DNA of 64,000 bases, taken from positions 5,208,001-5,272,000 of the forward strand of contig NZ_AP022567.1 in NCBI RefSeq assembly GCF_010727475.1, read 5' to 3'. The notes under the pieces are model-generated. The model made no database searches. It saw only the letters and a list, made by a program, of their open reading frames with translations, and was not told where the DNA came from. This document shows positions 7,862-16,364 of this stretch, in pieces (position 1 is the first letter of the stretch; the number at the start of each line of letters is the position of its first letter). The DNA is from Mycolicibacterium mageritense (GTDB taxonomy: Bacteria > Actinomycetota > Actinomycetes > Mycobacteriales > Mycobacteriaceae). Both the position numbers and the translations under genes were made by a program.

Positions 7862-9514
7862 ACACCACATAAAGACGGCTCGCTCGAAGCCGATATCCGG
7901 GCGCGTATCCACGATACGTTCCCGGGACCGGGCATCCCGATCCCAGAGGGGCAGGAGGATGACGAGCTCGACGTCCCGCTGTGTGCCCGCCGGGCCGTCA
8001 CCGACAAGGTGGTGTTCGGGGTCACCGCGGTGCTGGTGGCGGTCATCCTCGGCTGGGGGCTGATCTGGCCGGCGGCGTTCCAGTCCACCATGGGCGGGGT
8101 GCTCGGCTGGGTGGTCGACAACCTCGGCTGGCTGTTCATCATCGCGGCGACATGTTTCGTGTTGTTCGCGGTCTGGCTCGCACTGAGCAAGTACGGGCGG
8201 ATCCCGCTCGGGGCCGATGACGAGAAGCCCGAGTTCCACACGGTCAGCTGGATCGCGATGATGTTCAGCGCGGGTATGGGCATCGGCCTGATCTTCTGGG
8301 GCGTCACCGAACCCCTCACCCACTTCGTGAATCCACCTCCCGGGCTTGCCGATTCGAAAGCCGGCACCGCATTGGCGACGGCGCTGTTCCACTGGGGCTT
8401 CCACCCGTGGTCGATGTATGCCGTCGTCGGTCTGTCGATCGCCTACGGCAGTTACCGCATGGGGCGCAGGCAGCTGATCAGCTCGTCGTTCGTCTCCCTG
8501 CTCGGCATCAAGCGGGTCGAGGGGCCCATCGGGAAGATGATCGACATCCTGGCGATCTTCGCGACCATGTTCGGTACGGCGGCGTCGCTGGGCCTGGGGG
8601 CATTGCAGATCGGCTCGGGTATCGAGGTCGTCGGGTGGGTCGAGAAGGCCGGAACGCTGCTGCTCGTGACGGTCGTCGCGTTGCTCACCTTCGCGTTCGT
8701 GGCGTCCGCCGTTTCGGGGGTCTCGCGGGGCATCCAGTGGCTGTCGAACATCAACATGGTGCTCGCGCTCATCCTGGCCGTCTTCGTGTTCGTCCTCGGG
8801 CCGACCGTGTTCATCCTCAATCTCCTGCCCACCACACTGGGCGACTACGCGGCCAACCTCGCGTCGATGTCAGCGCGGTCCGCGGCAGGCGGTCCGGAAA
8901 CCGGTGAGTGGCTGTCGTCGTGGACCATCTTCTACTGGGCGTGGTGGATCTCCTGGACCCCCTTCGTCGGGATGTTCCTGGCCCGCATCAGCCGGGGTCG
9001 TTCGATCCGGCAGTTCGTCGTCGGCGTGATCCTGGTGCCCACCACGGTGAGCCTGGTCTGGTTCGTCATCTTCGGGGGCGCGGGCATCGGCCAGCAGCAG
9101 GACGGTATCGACGTGTACGGCTCCGGCAAACCCGAGTCCACGCTGTTCGGCATGCTCGACCACCTGCCGTTGGCCGGGGTCTCGACGCTGTTGGTCATGG
9201 CGCTCGTCGCGATCTTCTTCGTGTCGGGTGCGGACGCGGCCTCGATGGTCATGGGCACGCTGTCTCAGGGCGGCTCGCTGTTCCCGTCGCGGTGGGCGGT
9301 GGCGTTCTGGGGGTTGAGCACCGGAGCGGTTGCGGTCCTGATGCTGTGGGTCGGCGGCAACGACGCGTTGAACGGCCTGCAGACCATGACGATCATCGTC
9401 GCGGCACCGTTCGTCATCGTGATGATCGGCATGTGCGTGTCGCTATATCTCGACGTGTCCCGTGATCCGTTGGTCGCGGATCTTCGCCGCACCGCCCCGG
9501 CCCGCCGCAAGTAG
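7859..9514 (+). CDS. BCCT-family glycine betaine/choline transporter
   Basis: The 551-residue membrane protein has about 12 hydrophobic segments. BCCT signatures are present: AGMGIGLIFWGVTEPL in the first half and WAWWISWTPFVGMFLARISR in the tryptophan-rich segment. BCCT carriers import betaine, choline or carnitine, usually with Na+. The GTG at 7859 is chosen because AGGAG stands seven bases upstream inside a block conserved before betB. N- and C-terminal tails are short, so there is no obvious osmosensing tail like that of BetP; the gene is probably for nutrient uptake. It is followed by two strong terminators and preceded by a CTGATATATCAG family site. Confidence 0.92.
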   Translation: MTPHKDGSLEADIRARIHDTFPGPGIPIPEGQEDDELDVPLCARRAVTDKVVFGVTAVLVAVILGWGLIWPAAFQSTMGGVLGWVVDNLGWLFIIAATCFVLFAVWLALSKYGRIPLGADDEKPEFHTVSWIAMMFSAGMGIGLIFWGVTEPLTHFVNPPPGLADSKAGTALATALFHWGFHPWSMYAVVGLSIAYGSYRMGRRQLISSSFVSLLGIKRVEGPIGKMIDILAIFATMFGTAASLGLGALQIGSGIEVVGWVEKAGTLLLVTVVALLTFAFVASAVSGVSRGIQWLSNINMVLALILAVFVFVLGPTVFILNLLPTTLGDYAANLASMSARSAAGGPETGEWLSSWTIFYWAWWISWTPFVGMFLARISRGRSIRQFVVGVILVPTTVSLVWFVIFGGAGIGQQQDGIDVYGSGKPESTLFGMLDHLPLAGVSTLLVMALVAIFFVSGADAASMVMGTLSQGGSLFPSRWAVAFWGLSTGAVAVLMLWVGGNDALNGLQTMTIIVAAPFVIVMIGMCVSLYLDVSRDPLVADLRRTAPARRK

Positions 9515-9529
9515 CGGACGCGAGGCCCA

Positions 9530-9563
9530 GCGCCCGTCCCGCGCAGCTCCGCGGGACGGGCGC
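9530..9563 (+). terminator. Strong GC hairpin after the BCCT gene
   Basis: GCGCCCGTCCCGCG pairs perfectly with CGCGGGACGGGCGC around a six-base loop, giving a 14-bp stem starting 16 bases after the BCCT stop. There is no T-tract, which is common in mycobacterial terminators. Confidence 0.75.
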
Positions 9564-9589
9564 GCGAACCCGACTGCGCCGGTGACGCC

Positions 9590-9632
9590 GCACGTCAGGG
9601 TGCCTGAACTCGGTGCCCTGACGTGCCTTTTT
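9590..9632 (+). terminator. Rho-independent terminator with T-tract
   Basis: GCACGTCAGGG (9590-9600) pairs with CCCTGACGTGC (9616-9626), followed by CTTTTT (9627-9632). This is a classical intrinsic terminator and the second in tandem after the BCCT gene, insulating the Rieske operon. Confidence 0.9.
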
Positions 9633-9672
9633 GCGCTTTCAACTACCTAACAAACTGACGGTCCCGCTCCAC

Positions 9673-9733
9673 TTGACAGGGGCTGTGATGAGCCCCACAC
9701 TGTTGCATATTACGAACTCTGTTTCGCTATACG
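9673..9733 (+). promoter_or_regulatory. Promoter region of the Rieske oxygenase operon
   Basis: TTGACA (9673-9678) is followed at once by GGGGCT-GTGATG-AGCCCC (9679-9696), an inverted repeat with six-base arms. TGTTGCA (9701-9707), an IclR-type half-site, follows, then TATACG (9728-9733) as a possible -10. RBS GAGAGG is at 9749-9754. Which hexamers are used is inferred. Confidence 0.4.
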
Positions 9734-9761
9734 CACCACATCGCGACTGAGAGGCAACCCC

Positions 9762-10124
9762 ATGCTCGAGATCTGCCCGCTCTCCGATCTGCCTCCGGGG
9801 GAGGCCCGCCGGGTGGAAGCCGATCCGCCCATCGCGGTCTTCCACACCGAGGACGGCGAGGTGTTCGCCATCGACGACACGTGCTCGCACCAGGACGCCT
9901 CGCTGGCCGACGGCTGGTTGGAGGGTTGCGAGGTCGAATGCCCGCTGCACGCTTCGCGTTTCAATCTCCGCACGGGCGCGGTTGATGCGCCGCCGGCGAA
10001 GCTTCCGGTGCGCACCCACGCCGTGGTCATCGAGGACGGTGTCATCCACGTCGAGCTCAGCGCCGAGAAGCCGAACCTGCCGCCCGACATCCGGGCACGT
10101 CTGGGCGAGGGAAGCAAAGCGTGA
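9762..10124 (+). CDS. Rieske [2Fe-2S] ferredoxin
   Basis: The 120-residue soluble ferredoxin has cluster ligands Cys41-x-His43 (CSHQDASLADG) and Cys60-x2-His63 (CPLH), as in the biphenyl-dioxygenase type. It carries electrons from the reductase encoded next to the oxygenase encoded after that. Its stop overlaps the next start by four bases (GTGA). GAGAGG seven bases before the ATG supports the start. A three-gene electron-transfer set of this kind inside a choline island points to glycine betaine demethylation. Confidence 0.9.
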   Translation: MLEICPLSDLPPGEARRVEADPPIAVFHTEDGEVFAIDDTCSHQDASLADGWLEGCEVECPLHASRFNLRTGAVDAPPAKLPVRTHAVVIEDGVIHVELSAEKPNLPPDIRARLGEGSKA

Positions 10125-11317
10125 AGCACGTCGCGATCATCGGGGCCTCGCTGGCCGGCCTGTCTGCCGCTCGTGCCATGCGGGCCAAGGGATTTGACGG
10201 GCGGGTGACCGTTGTCGGTGACGAGGCCCGCAGGCCCTACGACCGGCCCCCGCTGTCCAAGGAGTTCCTGTCGGGCGACATGACCGAGGCCGACCTGGCA
10301 CTCGAGGCCGCCGACGACGACCTGCAGGCCGACTGGGTGTTGGGCGCGGCCGCAACGAAACTCGACACCCGTTCCGGATCGGTCGAACTCGCCGACGGAA
10401 CGCGGATCGACGCCGACGGTGTGGTCATTGCGACCGGTTCGCGGGCCCGCCGGTGGCCCGGCTGCGAGGCCATGGCAGGCGTCCACGTGATCCGCACCAT
10501 CGACGACGCCATCGCGTTGCGTGCGGACCTTCGCCCAGGTGCCCGGCTGGTCGTGATCGGCGCCGGATTCATCGGCGCCGAGGTCGCTTCCACCGCACGC
10601 AAACTCGGTCTCGACGTGACGGTCGTGGAGGCTGCGCCCACCCCGCTGCAGGTTCAACTCGGCTCACGGCTGGGGGCCGTCGTGGCCTCCAGACACGCGG
10701 TCAACGGGACCACGCTGATCTGCGGTGTCGGTGTCGCGGGTCTGACCGGCGAGCAGCGTGCACTGCGGGACGGCGCCGGCGCGGGCCGCGTCACAGGCGT
10801 CGACCTTGCCGACGGGCGGCACCTGCCCGCCGATGTCGTGGTGGTCGGTATCGGCGGCGTGCCCAACATCGAATGGCTGCAGGGCAGCGGCCTGCGCCTC
10901 GGCAACGGTGTGCTCTGCGGATCCAACGGTCAGACCGACGTCCCCAACGTCGTGGCGGTCGGGGACTGTGCGGCCTGGCTCGACCCCTCCACCGGTGCGG
11001 CACACCGCGTCGAACACTGGACCGGCGCACTTGAGCGACCGGCCATCGCCGTCGGTGCTCTGCTGTCCGGTGGGCTCGATCCCTGCGCCCCGGTGAAGCC
11101 ACCGTACTTCTGGTCGGACCAGTACGGATCGCGAATCCAGTTCGCCGGCATCGCTTCTCCCGACGATGAGATCACCATCGAAGACGGCAGCTGCGAAGAG
11201 CATTGCTTCTTGGCGACCTACCGGCGCGAGGGCCGCATCGTCGCGGTCCTGGCGGTTGATCAGCCGCGGCTGTTCACCCGGTGGCGGCGTCAGATCGCGA
11301 CCGTCGCGGCCGTGTAG
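10121..11317 (+). CDS. NAD(P)H:ferredoxin reductase of the Rieske oxygenase system
   Basis: The 398-residue flavoprotein has an FAD-binding N-terminus (IIGASLAGLSAARAMR), YDRPPLSKEFL after it, an NAD-binding segment VVIGAGFIGAEVASTARKLG (about residues 144-163), and VVAVGDCAAW near the C-terminal third. The family (BphA4/RubB type) reduces Rieske or 2Fe-2S ferredoxins with NAD(P)H. It is coupled to the ferredoxin gene by a GTGA overlap and followed by the oxygenase after 47 bases. Confidence 0.9.
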   Translation: MKHVAIIGASLAGLSAARAMRAKGFDGRVTVVGDEARRPYDRPPLSKEFLSGDMTEADLALEAADDDLQADWVLGAAATKLDTRSGSVELADGTRIDADGVVIATGSRARRWPGCEAMAGVHVIRTIDDAIALRADLRPGARLVVIGAGFIGAEVASTARKLGLDVTVVEAAPTPLQVQLGSRLGAVVASRHAVNGTTLICGVGVAGLTGEQRALRDGAGAGRVTGVDLADGRHLPADVVVVGIGGVPNIEWLQGSGLRLGNGVLCGSNGQTDVPNVVAVGDCAAWLDPSTGAAHRVEHWTGALERPAIAVGALLSGGLDPCAPVKPPYFWSDQYGSRIQFAGIASPDDEITIEDGSCEEHCFLATYRREGRIVAVLAVDQPRLFTRWRRQIATVAAV

Positions 11318-11364
11318 TTCTTGGCCCTCAGCCCGCCAACCCCACTAGAGATAAAAGGAGCCCA

Positions 11365-12516
11365 GTGACCACAGCAGCATCCGGGGCCGCCCCCGGATCC
11401 GCCCCGAGCCTGCCCGAGAGCCTCATTCCCACCCTGGCCGGGCATTACTACACCCATCCCGAGGTCTTCGCGCTCGAGCAGGAGAAGATCTTCGAGAAGA
11501 TGTGGTTCTGTGTTGTGCGTGCCTCGGATCTGGACAAGCCGGGCGCCTTCAAGACCGTGCAGGTCGGTCGCGAGAGCGTGCTGGTGACCAGGTCACGCAA
11601 GGGCGACATCAACGCGTTTTTCAACCTGTGCCGCCATCGCGGGGCCAGGTTGTGCACCGAAGAGGCCGGTGAGGTCAAGCGTGCCTTCCAATGCCCTTAT
11701 CACGCTTGGACTTACGATCTCGACGGCAAGCTGGTGGCCGCGCCGAACCTGACCAAGATGCCCGACATCGACCGGGTGGAGTACGGCTTGCGCAAGATCG
11801 CGGTCAAGGAATGGCTCGGCTACGTGTGGGTGTGTCTTGCCGAGGAGCCGCCGTCGTTCGAGGACACCGTCATGCAGGAGGTCGTGGACCGGCTCGGCGA
11901 CATCGAATCGATCGACCATTACACGGTGGCCGAGCTGAGCGTGGGACGGCGGATCGTCTATGACGTCAAGGCCAACTGGAAGCTCATCATCGAGAACTTC
12001 ATGGAGTGCTATCACTGTGCCACGATCCATCCGGAGCTGACCGAGGTGCTGCCGGAGTTCGCCGATGGGTATGCCGCGCAGTTCTATGTGGGGCATGGCG
12101 CCGAATTCGGGGAGGACGTCAAGGGATTCACCGTGGACGGGTCGGAGGGGCTCGACCACATTCCCGGCGTGACCGAGGACCAGGATCGGCGGTACTACGC
12201 CATCACGGTGCGGCCGCAGGTATTCGTGAACCTGGTGCCCGATCATGTGATCGTGCACCGGATGTTCCCGTTGGCCGCCGATCGCACTGTCGTGGAGTGT
12301 GACTGGCTCTACCTGCCGCACGTCGTGGAATCCGGTCGTGATGTCGCACGGTCGGTGGAGCTTTTCCATCGGGTCAACCAGCAGGATTTCGACGCATGTG
12401 AGCGGTGCCAGCCCGCGATGGACTCGCGTGTCTACCGCGACGGCGGCGTGCTGGTGCCCAGCGAGCACCACATTGGCGCGTTCCATGATTGGTTGCGCGA
12501 CAAGCTCGCCGAGTGA
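11365..12516 (+). CDS. Rieske non-haem iron oxygenase alpha subunit, probable glycine betaine demethylase
   Basis: From GTG 11365 (AAGGAG at 11355-11360) the product is 383 residues. The Rieske domain has Cys89-x-His91 and Cys110-x2-His113. The mononuclear iron site is visible as ECYHCATIHPEL with His217 and His222, and an Asp near 341 (NQQDFDAC) as likely third ligand. Related oxygenases demethylate quaternary amines (GbcA on glycine betaine, stachydrine or carnitine oxygenases). Between choline oxidase/BADH and dimethylglycine oxidase genes, glycine betaine to dimethylglycine plus formaldehyde is the missing step, so GbcA function is inferred. Confidence 0.82.
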   Translation: MTTAASGAAPGSAPSLPESLIPTLAGHYYTHPEVFALEQEKIFEKMWFCVVRASDLDKPGAFKTVQVGRESVLVTRSRKGDINAFFNLCRHRGARLCTEEAGEVKRAFQCPYHAWTYDLDGKLVAAPNLTKMPDIDRVEYGLRKIAVKEWLGYVWVCLAEEPPSFEDTVMQEVVDRLGDIESIDHYTVAELSVGRRIVYDVKANWKLIIENFMECYHCATIHPELTEVLPEFADGYAAQFYVGHGAEFGEDVKGFTVDGSEGLDHIPGVTEDQDRRYYAITVRPQVFVNLVPDHVIVHRMFPLAADRTVVECDWLYLPHVVESGRDVARSVELFHRVNQQDFDACERCQPAMDSRVYRDGGVLVPSEHHIGAFHDWLRDKLAE

Positions 12517-12634
12517 CGCTGCGGGAGCCGACCCGGCGATCCGGCCGGGCCGGCTGCCGCGACGCGCCGGCGCGGTGTGTGACGTGGACGGAACTGTGGA
12601 CGGAGAGCGTTCTGTCTCGTCAGATCACCATCAA

Positions 12635-12677
12635 GAAAGGCATCGGCCCCGGTCGGCGACTGGGACCGATGCCTTTC
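12635..12677 (+). terminator. Terminator after the Rieske oxygenase operon
   Basis: GAAAGGCATCGG (12635-12646) and CCGATGCCTTTC (12666-12677) form a perfect 12-bp stem with a 19-base loop. It lies 118 bases after the oxygenase stop. Confidence 0.85.
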
Positions 12678-13078
12678 GTCGCGCGCATCTCGATGGGATC
12701 AATCAGGTTGGCGCCCAGCAGTTTCGGTATTCCGGGCCGATGGGCCGGCCGGTGCCGTGATGAAAAACCGGCAATCTGATCCGCCATTGATCGCCAGAAA
12801 ATATATTAATCGGCTACGAGACCAGGCTGAGCCCGAGGAGGTGACTGTGCTCGATTCGTCGATTCGGCCGCGTGGTCGCGCCACTGACCGGGCCACGGTC
12901 TCGGGGATCGGCCCGGATTGCATTGCACCGCCACCGGTTGTTCCGCGAATCGGGACGGATACCTGCGAAACGGCGATGGGTGGGGTCAGACGCGAGTACG
13001 GTCTGCTGCCGGTGACGCTGCGTGACTTGCTCGGATACGCGCGGAAATGCCCTGTGGACGGGCCTTCCCGCAGTCGCA
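12678..13078. other. Gene-free stretch upstream of the betB promoter block
   Basis: No reading frame here has a ribosome site or recognisable product. AATATATTAAT near 12800-12810 resembles, on the minus strand, the TTAATATAT of the betB operator and could be an auxiliary site, about 320 bases upstream of it. Nothing else stands out. Confidence 0.4.
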
Positions 13079-13137
13079 GTTTACAAACTGTTTTCATCTA
13101 TCAGTCTCGTATCACTGCGGGTCAGATTAATATATCA
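13079..13137 (+). promoter_or_regulatory. Promoter/operator block B of betB (paired with 7422-7480)
   Basis: The 59-base block is the ungapped partner of the BCCT promoter block: GTTTACAAA, TTTTCATCTA, CAGTC, CGTATCACTG and terminal TAATATATCA are shared. CTGATATATCAG family site 5 (TTAATATATCAG) is at 13127-13138. Here the block is only 150 bases before the shared initiation block, against about 350 in the BCCT leader. Confidence 0.65.
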
Positions 13138-13256
13138 GCTACCGCTCGGCGTTCGACTTGGTGCACGTATAGGCCTCGATTGAGGCTGCGTGGCCACGGC
13201 GGGAACCACTCCGCGGCGGGGATGAGCCTGTGCCCAACGAGGTGCGAGTTCACGCT

Positions 13257-13290
13257 GCGACAGGCGCTGAGCCTCAGGAGTTTTGAAGTG
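13257..13290 (+). promoter_or_regulatory. Conserved initiation block B (ribosome site of the betB leader ORF)
   Basis: GCGACAGGCGCTGAGCCTCA continuing through GGAGTTTTGA matches the block before the BCCT gene at 29 of 30 positions. CTGAGCCTCAG at its centre is a perfect odd palindrome. AGGAG stands seven bases before GTG 13288, the start of a short leader ORF rather than of betB itself. Confidence 0.6.
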
Positions 13291-13338
13291 GCCCCGCCAA
13301 ACGCGGCGCTGATCGGTAGGCCGAGGAGGCAACGTTGA
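13288..13338 (+). CDS. Putative 16-codon leader peptide translationally coupled to betB
   Basis: The GTG at 13288 has a strong AGGAG and reads VAPPNAALIGRPRRQR before TGA at 13336-13338. The betB TTG start (13335-13337) overlaps that stop as TTGA. The same initiation block directly starts the BCCT gene, so the homologous ribosome site drives a main gene there and a mini-ORF here. The peptide contains no run of one residue typical of attenuation; coupling of translation to betB is the simplest role. It is not confirmed as translated. Confidence 0.5.
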   Translation: MAPPNAALIGRPRRQR

Positions 13339-14825
13339 ACACAGAACCGGATCTGCTCATCGGATCGCAGTGGCGGCACGCCGCCGACGGTGGAACGCGG
13401 CAGATTGTCAACCCTGCGAACGGCACCGTCATCGCCACCGTCGACGAGGCCACCCATGACGACGCCCTGGCCGCGGTGGCTGCGGCGCGCGCGACCTTCG
13501 ACGCGGGGGAGTGGCCGGCCACACCGGTATCAGAGCGTGCGGCCCTGCTCGACCGGATCGCCGACCTGCTCCTGCGCGACAAGGAACCCCTCGCCGAACT
13601 GGAAACGGCTGACACCGGAAAAACCCTCGCCGAGAGTCGGATTGACATCGACGACGTCGTCTCGGTGTTCCGGTACTACGCACGGCTGGTGGCGACCCAG
13701 TCTGATCGGTTGGTGGATGTGGGCGACGCCGGTGTCATCAGTCGCGTGGTGCACGAGCCCATCGGGGTGTGCGTGCTCATCGCGCCGTGGAACTACCCGC
13801 TGCTGCAGATCTCCTGGAAGATCGCACCGGCGCTGGCCGCGGGATGCACCATGGTCGCCAAGCCCAGCGAGGTGACACCGCTGTCCACGATCGCGTTCGT
13901 ACGGCTGGCGCAGGAGGCCGGCGTGCCCGCGGGCGTGCTGAATCTCGTACAGGGCAGCGGGGCAGCAGTCGGCGCGGCACTGACCGACAATCCCGACGTC
14001 GACTTCATCTCGTTCACCGGCGGGTTGAGCACGGGGCAGCACATCGCCAGAACGGCCGCCGACCACGTCAGCAAGGTGGCGCTCGAACTCGGCGGCAAGA
14101 ATCCGCACATCGTGTTCGCCGACGCCGATTGGGAGAGCTCGATCGATCAGGTTCTCACCGGGGTTTTCCTGCACTCGGGCCAGGTGTGCTCGGCGGGAAC
14201 CCGGCTGATCGTCGAAGAGTCGATCGCCGACGACTTCGTCGCCGCGCTCGCCGAACGGGCGGCGACCATCCGGATGGGCGACGGCACCGACCCCGCCAGT
14301 GAGACCGGGCCGCTGGTGTCCAAGCAGCACCTTGAGAAGGTCGAATCCTATGTGGCGCTTGGCATTGCAGAAGGCGCGAAGCTGATCGTCGGGGGCGCCC
14401 GGCCGAGTGATCCGGCGCTGGCCGACGGCTACTTCTACCTGCCGACGATTTTCGACCGGTGCGACCGCTCGATGCGGATCGTGTCGGAGGAGACCTTCGG
14501 TCCGATTCTCACGGTGGAGCGATTCACCGACGAGGCCGAGGCGATCATGCTCGGCAACGACACGCAGTACGGTCTCGCGGCGGGGGTACGGACCTCCGAT
14601 CCGGCGCGGGGCGAACGTGTGGTGCGCGCACTGCGGCACGGCACGGTGTGGCTGAACGACTTCGGGTACTACACCGCCGCGGCGGAGTGGGGCGGATTCG
14701 GGAAGTCCGGGAACGGCCGTGAGCTGGGGCCCAGCGGTCTCGCGGAATACCAAGAACTCAAACACATCTGGCAGAACACCGCGCCAAAGCCTGCGGGCTG
14801 GTTCGGTGCGCGCAACGACGGCTAG
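13335..14825 (+). CDS. betB: Betaine aldehyde dehydrogenase
   Basis: The 496-residue aldehyde dehydrogenase has Asn153 in PWNYP, catalytic Glu251 in LELGGKNP and nucleophile Cys285 in GQVCSAGTR, all in family spacing. It oxidises betaine aldehyde to glycine betaine with NAD(P)+. The TTG start at 13335 is supported by GAGGAGG at 13323-13329. It lies upstream of a permease, a phosphocholine phosphatase-like gene and choline oxidase on the same strand, forming a likely four-gene operon. Other aldehyde dehydrogenases share the motifs, so substrate comes mainly from context. Confidence 0.9.
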   Translation: MNTEPDLLIGSQWRHAADGGTRQIVNPANGTVIATVDEATHDDALAAVAAARATFDAGEWPATPVSERAALLDRIADLLLRDKEPLAELETADTGKTLAESRIDIDDVVSVFRYYARLVATQSDRLVDVGDAGVISRVVHEPIGVCVLIAPWNYPLLQISWKIAPALAAGCTMVAKPSEVTPLSTIAFVRLAQEAGVPAGVLNLVQGSGAAVGAALTDNPDVDFISFTGGLSTGQHIARTAADHVSKVALELGGKNPHIVFADADWESSIDQVLTGVFLHSGQVCSAGTRLIVEESIADDFVAALAERAATIRMGDGTDPASETGPLVSKQHLEKVESYVALGIAEGAKLIVGGARPSDPALADGYFYLPTIFDRCDRSMRIVSEETFGPILTVERFTDEAEAIMLGNDTQYGLAAGVRTSDPARGERVVRALRHGTVWLNDFGYYTAAAEWGGFGKSGNGRELGPSGLAEYQELKHIWQNTAPKPAGWFGARNDG

Positions 14826-14837
14826 GGACAGGACATC

Positions 14838-16364
14838 ATGACGCGCAACGTGACTGATGCGGAAAGTGACAGCGGTGGTCTCGAGGATTTCGGCTACAAG
14901 GAATCCCTGGACCGCAGCATCGGAAAATTCGCGAGTTTCGCCGCAGGGGTCAGCTACATCTCGATCCTGACCGGTACTTTCCAGCTGTTCTACGTGGGTT
15001 TCGGCAACGCCGGACCGGCATATCTGTGGTCGTGGCCCATGGTTTTCATCGGGCAGATGGCCGTCGCGCTGTGCTTCATGGAGCTCTCCGCGAAATACCC
15101 GGTGGCCGGCTCGGTCTACAACTGGTCCAAGAAACTCGGCAGCCGGCTGGTCGGCTGGAGTTCCGGGTGGCTGATGCTCACCGCGTCGATCGTCACACTG
15201 TCGGCCGTCGTCCTGGCATTGCAGCTCAACCTGCCTCGGTTGTGGAGCGGCTTCCAGATCGTCGGCGACGGCACCGGGCAATACGACTTCGCGGCCAACG
15301 CCATCATCCTGGGCGTCATCCTGATCGCCTTCACCACGACGGTCAATGCGTTCGGGGTGCGCCTGATGGCGATGATCAACAGCGCGGGCGTGTTCATCGA
15401 GCTGATCGCGGCGGTGCTGATCGCCGTCATCCTGGCGTTCAACATCAAACGTGGGCCCGAGGTGTTCTTCTCGACGCACGGTTATGGCGCGGATCTGCCC
15501 GGCGGCTTCCTGGGTGCATTCCTCGTGGCATCGCTCGCGTCCTTGTACGTGATGTACGGGTTCGACACCGCAAGCTCGCTCGGTGAGGAAACCGTCGAAC
15601 CGCGCAGGACGGCGCCCAAGGCGATCCTGCGCGCGATCCTGGCCTCGTTCGTGATCGGCGGCGCGATCCTGGTGTTCGCCGTCATGTCCGCGCCCGATCT
15701 CAACGATCCGCTGCTGGGCAGCCCCGAGGGCAGCCTGCAGTACATCGTCGAGAAGGTCATGTGGGGCCCGCTCGGCAAGATCTTCCTGATCTGCATCGTG
15801 GTGGCGGTCACGGTGTGCTCGCTGGCCGTGCACACCGCGGCGATTCGGCTCACCTTCGCGATGGCCCGCGACAATGCGCTGCCGTTCGGCGAGAAGCTCG
15901 CCCGCGTGCATCCGAAGACCCAGGCGCCCGTCGTCCCGGCGATCGTCATCGGCGTGATCTCGGCACTGATTCTGGTGATCAATCTCGGTCAGCCCAAGGT
16001 GTTCACGGTGCTCACGTCGATCGCCATCATCATGATCTACCTCGCGTACCTGATGGTCACCGGGCCGATGCTCAAGAAGCGTCTGCAGGGGCAGTGGCCG
16101 CCCGCCGACCTCAAGCCCGGGAACTACTTCACCATGGGCCGTTGGGGTTTGGCCGTCAACATCTTCGCGGTGCTCTGGGGCGTCGGGATGGCGGTCAACC
16201 TCGCGTGGCCACGGGTCGCCATCTACGGCGACCCCTGGTACAACACGTGGGGCGCGTTCGTCTACATCGGCATCATCCTGGGGCTGGGACTGGCCTGGTA
16301 CTTCGTCAAGGGCCGCCGTCACATCGGCACGCTGGCGTCGCACGCGGCGGTGACCAAGGAATGA
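14838..16364 (+). CDS. APC-superfamily amino acid/choline permease
   Basis: The 508-residue integral membrane protein has about 12 hydrophobic helices and the APC signature region near the start (FAAGVSYISILTGTFQLFYV) with SAKYPVAGSVYNWSKKLG. It is 13 bases after betB and overlaps the next gene by four (ATGA). It belongs with permeases for amino acids, ethanolamine or related amines. Its position between betB and choline oxidase suggests choline or a choline precursor as substrate. It is paralogous to the permease at 28860-30401 (same FESFAAG/FASFAAG opening and FWTWP/YLWSWP motif). Confidence 0.85.
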   Translation: MTRNVTDAESDSGGLEDFGYKESLDRSIGKFASFAAGVSYISILTGTFQLFYVGFGNAGPAYLWSWPMVFIGQMAVALCFMELSAKYPVAGSVYNWSKKLGSRLVGWSSGWLMLTASIVTLSAVVLALQLNLPRLWSGFQIVGDGTGQYDFAANAIILGVILIAFTTTVNAFGVRLMAMINSAGVFIELIAAVLIAVILAFNIKRGPEVFFSTHGYGADLPGGFLGAFLVASLASLYVMYGFDTASSLGEETVEPRRTAPKAILRAILASFVIGGAILVFAVMSAPDLNDPLLGSPEGSLQYIVEKVMWGPLGKIFLICIVVAVTVCSLAVHTAAIRLTFAMARDNALPFGEKLARVHPKTQAPVVPAIVIGVISALILVINLGQPKVFTVLTSIAIIMIYLAYLMVTGPMLKKRLQGQWPPADLKPGNYFTMGRWGLAVNIFAVLWGVGMAVNLAWPRVAIYGDPWYNTWGAFVYIGIILGLGLAWYFVKGRRHIGTLASHAAVTKE

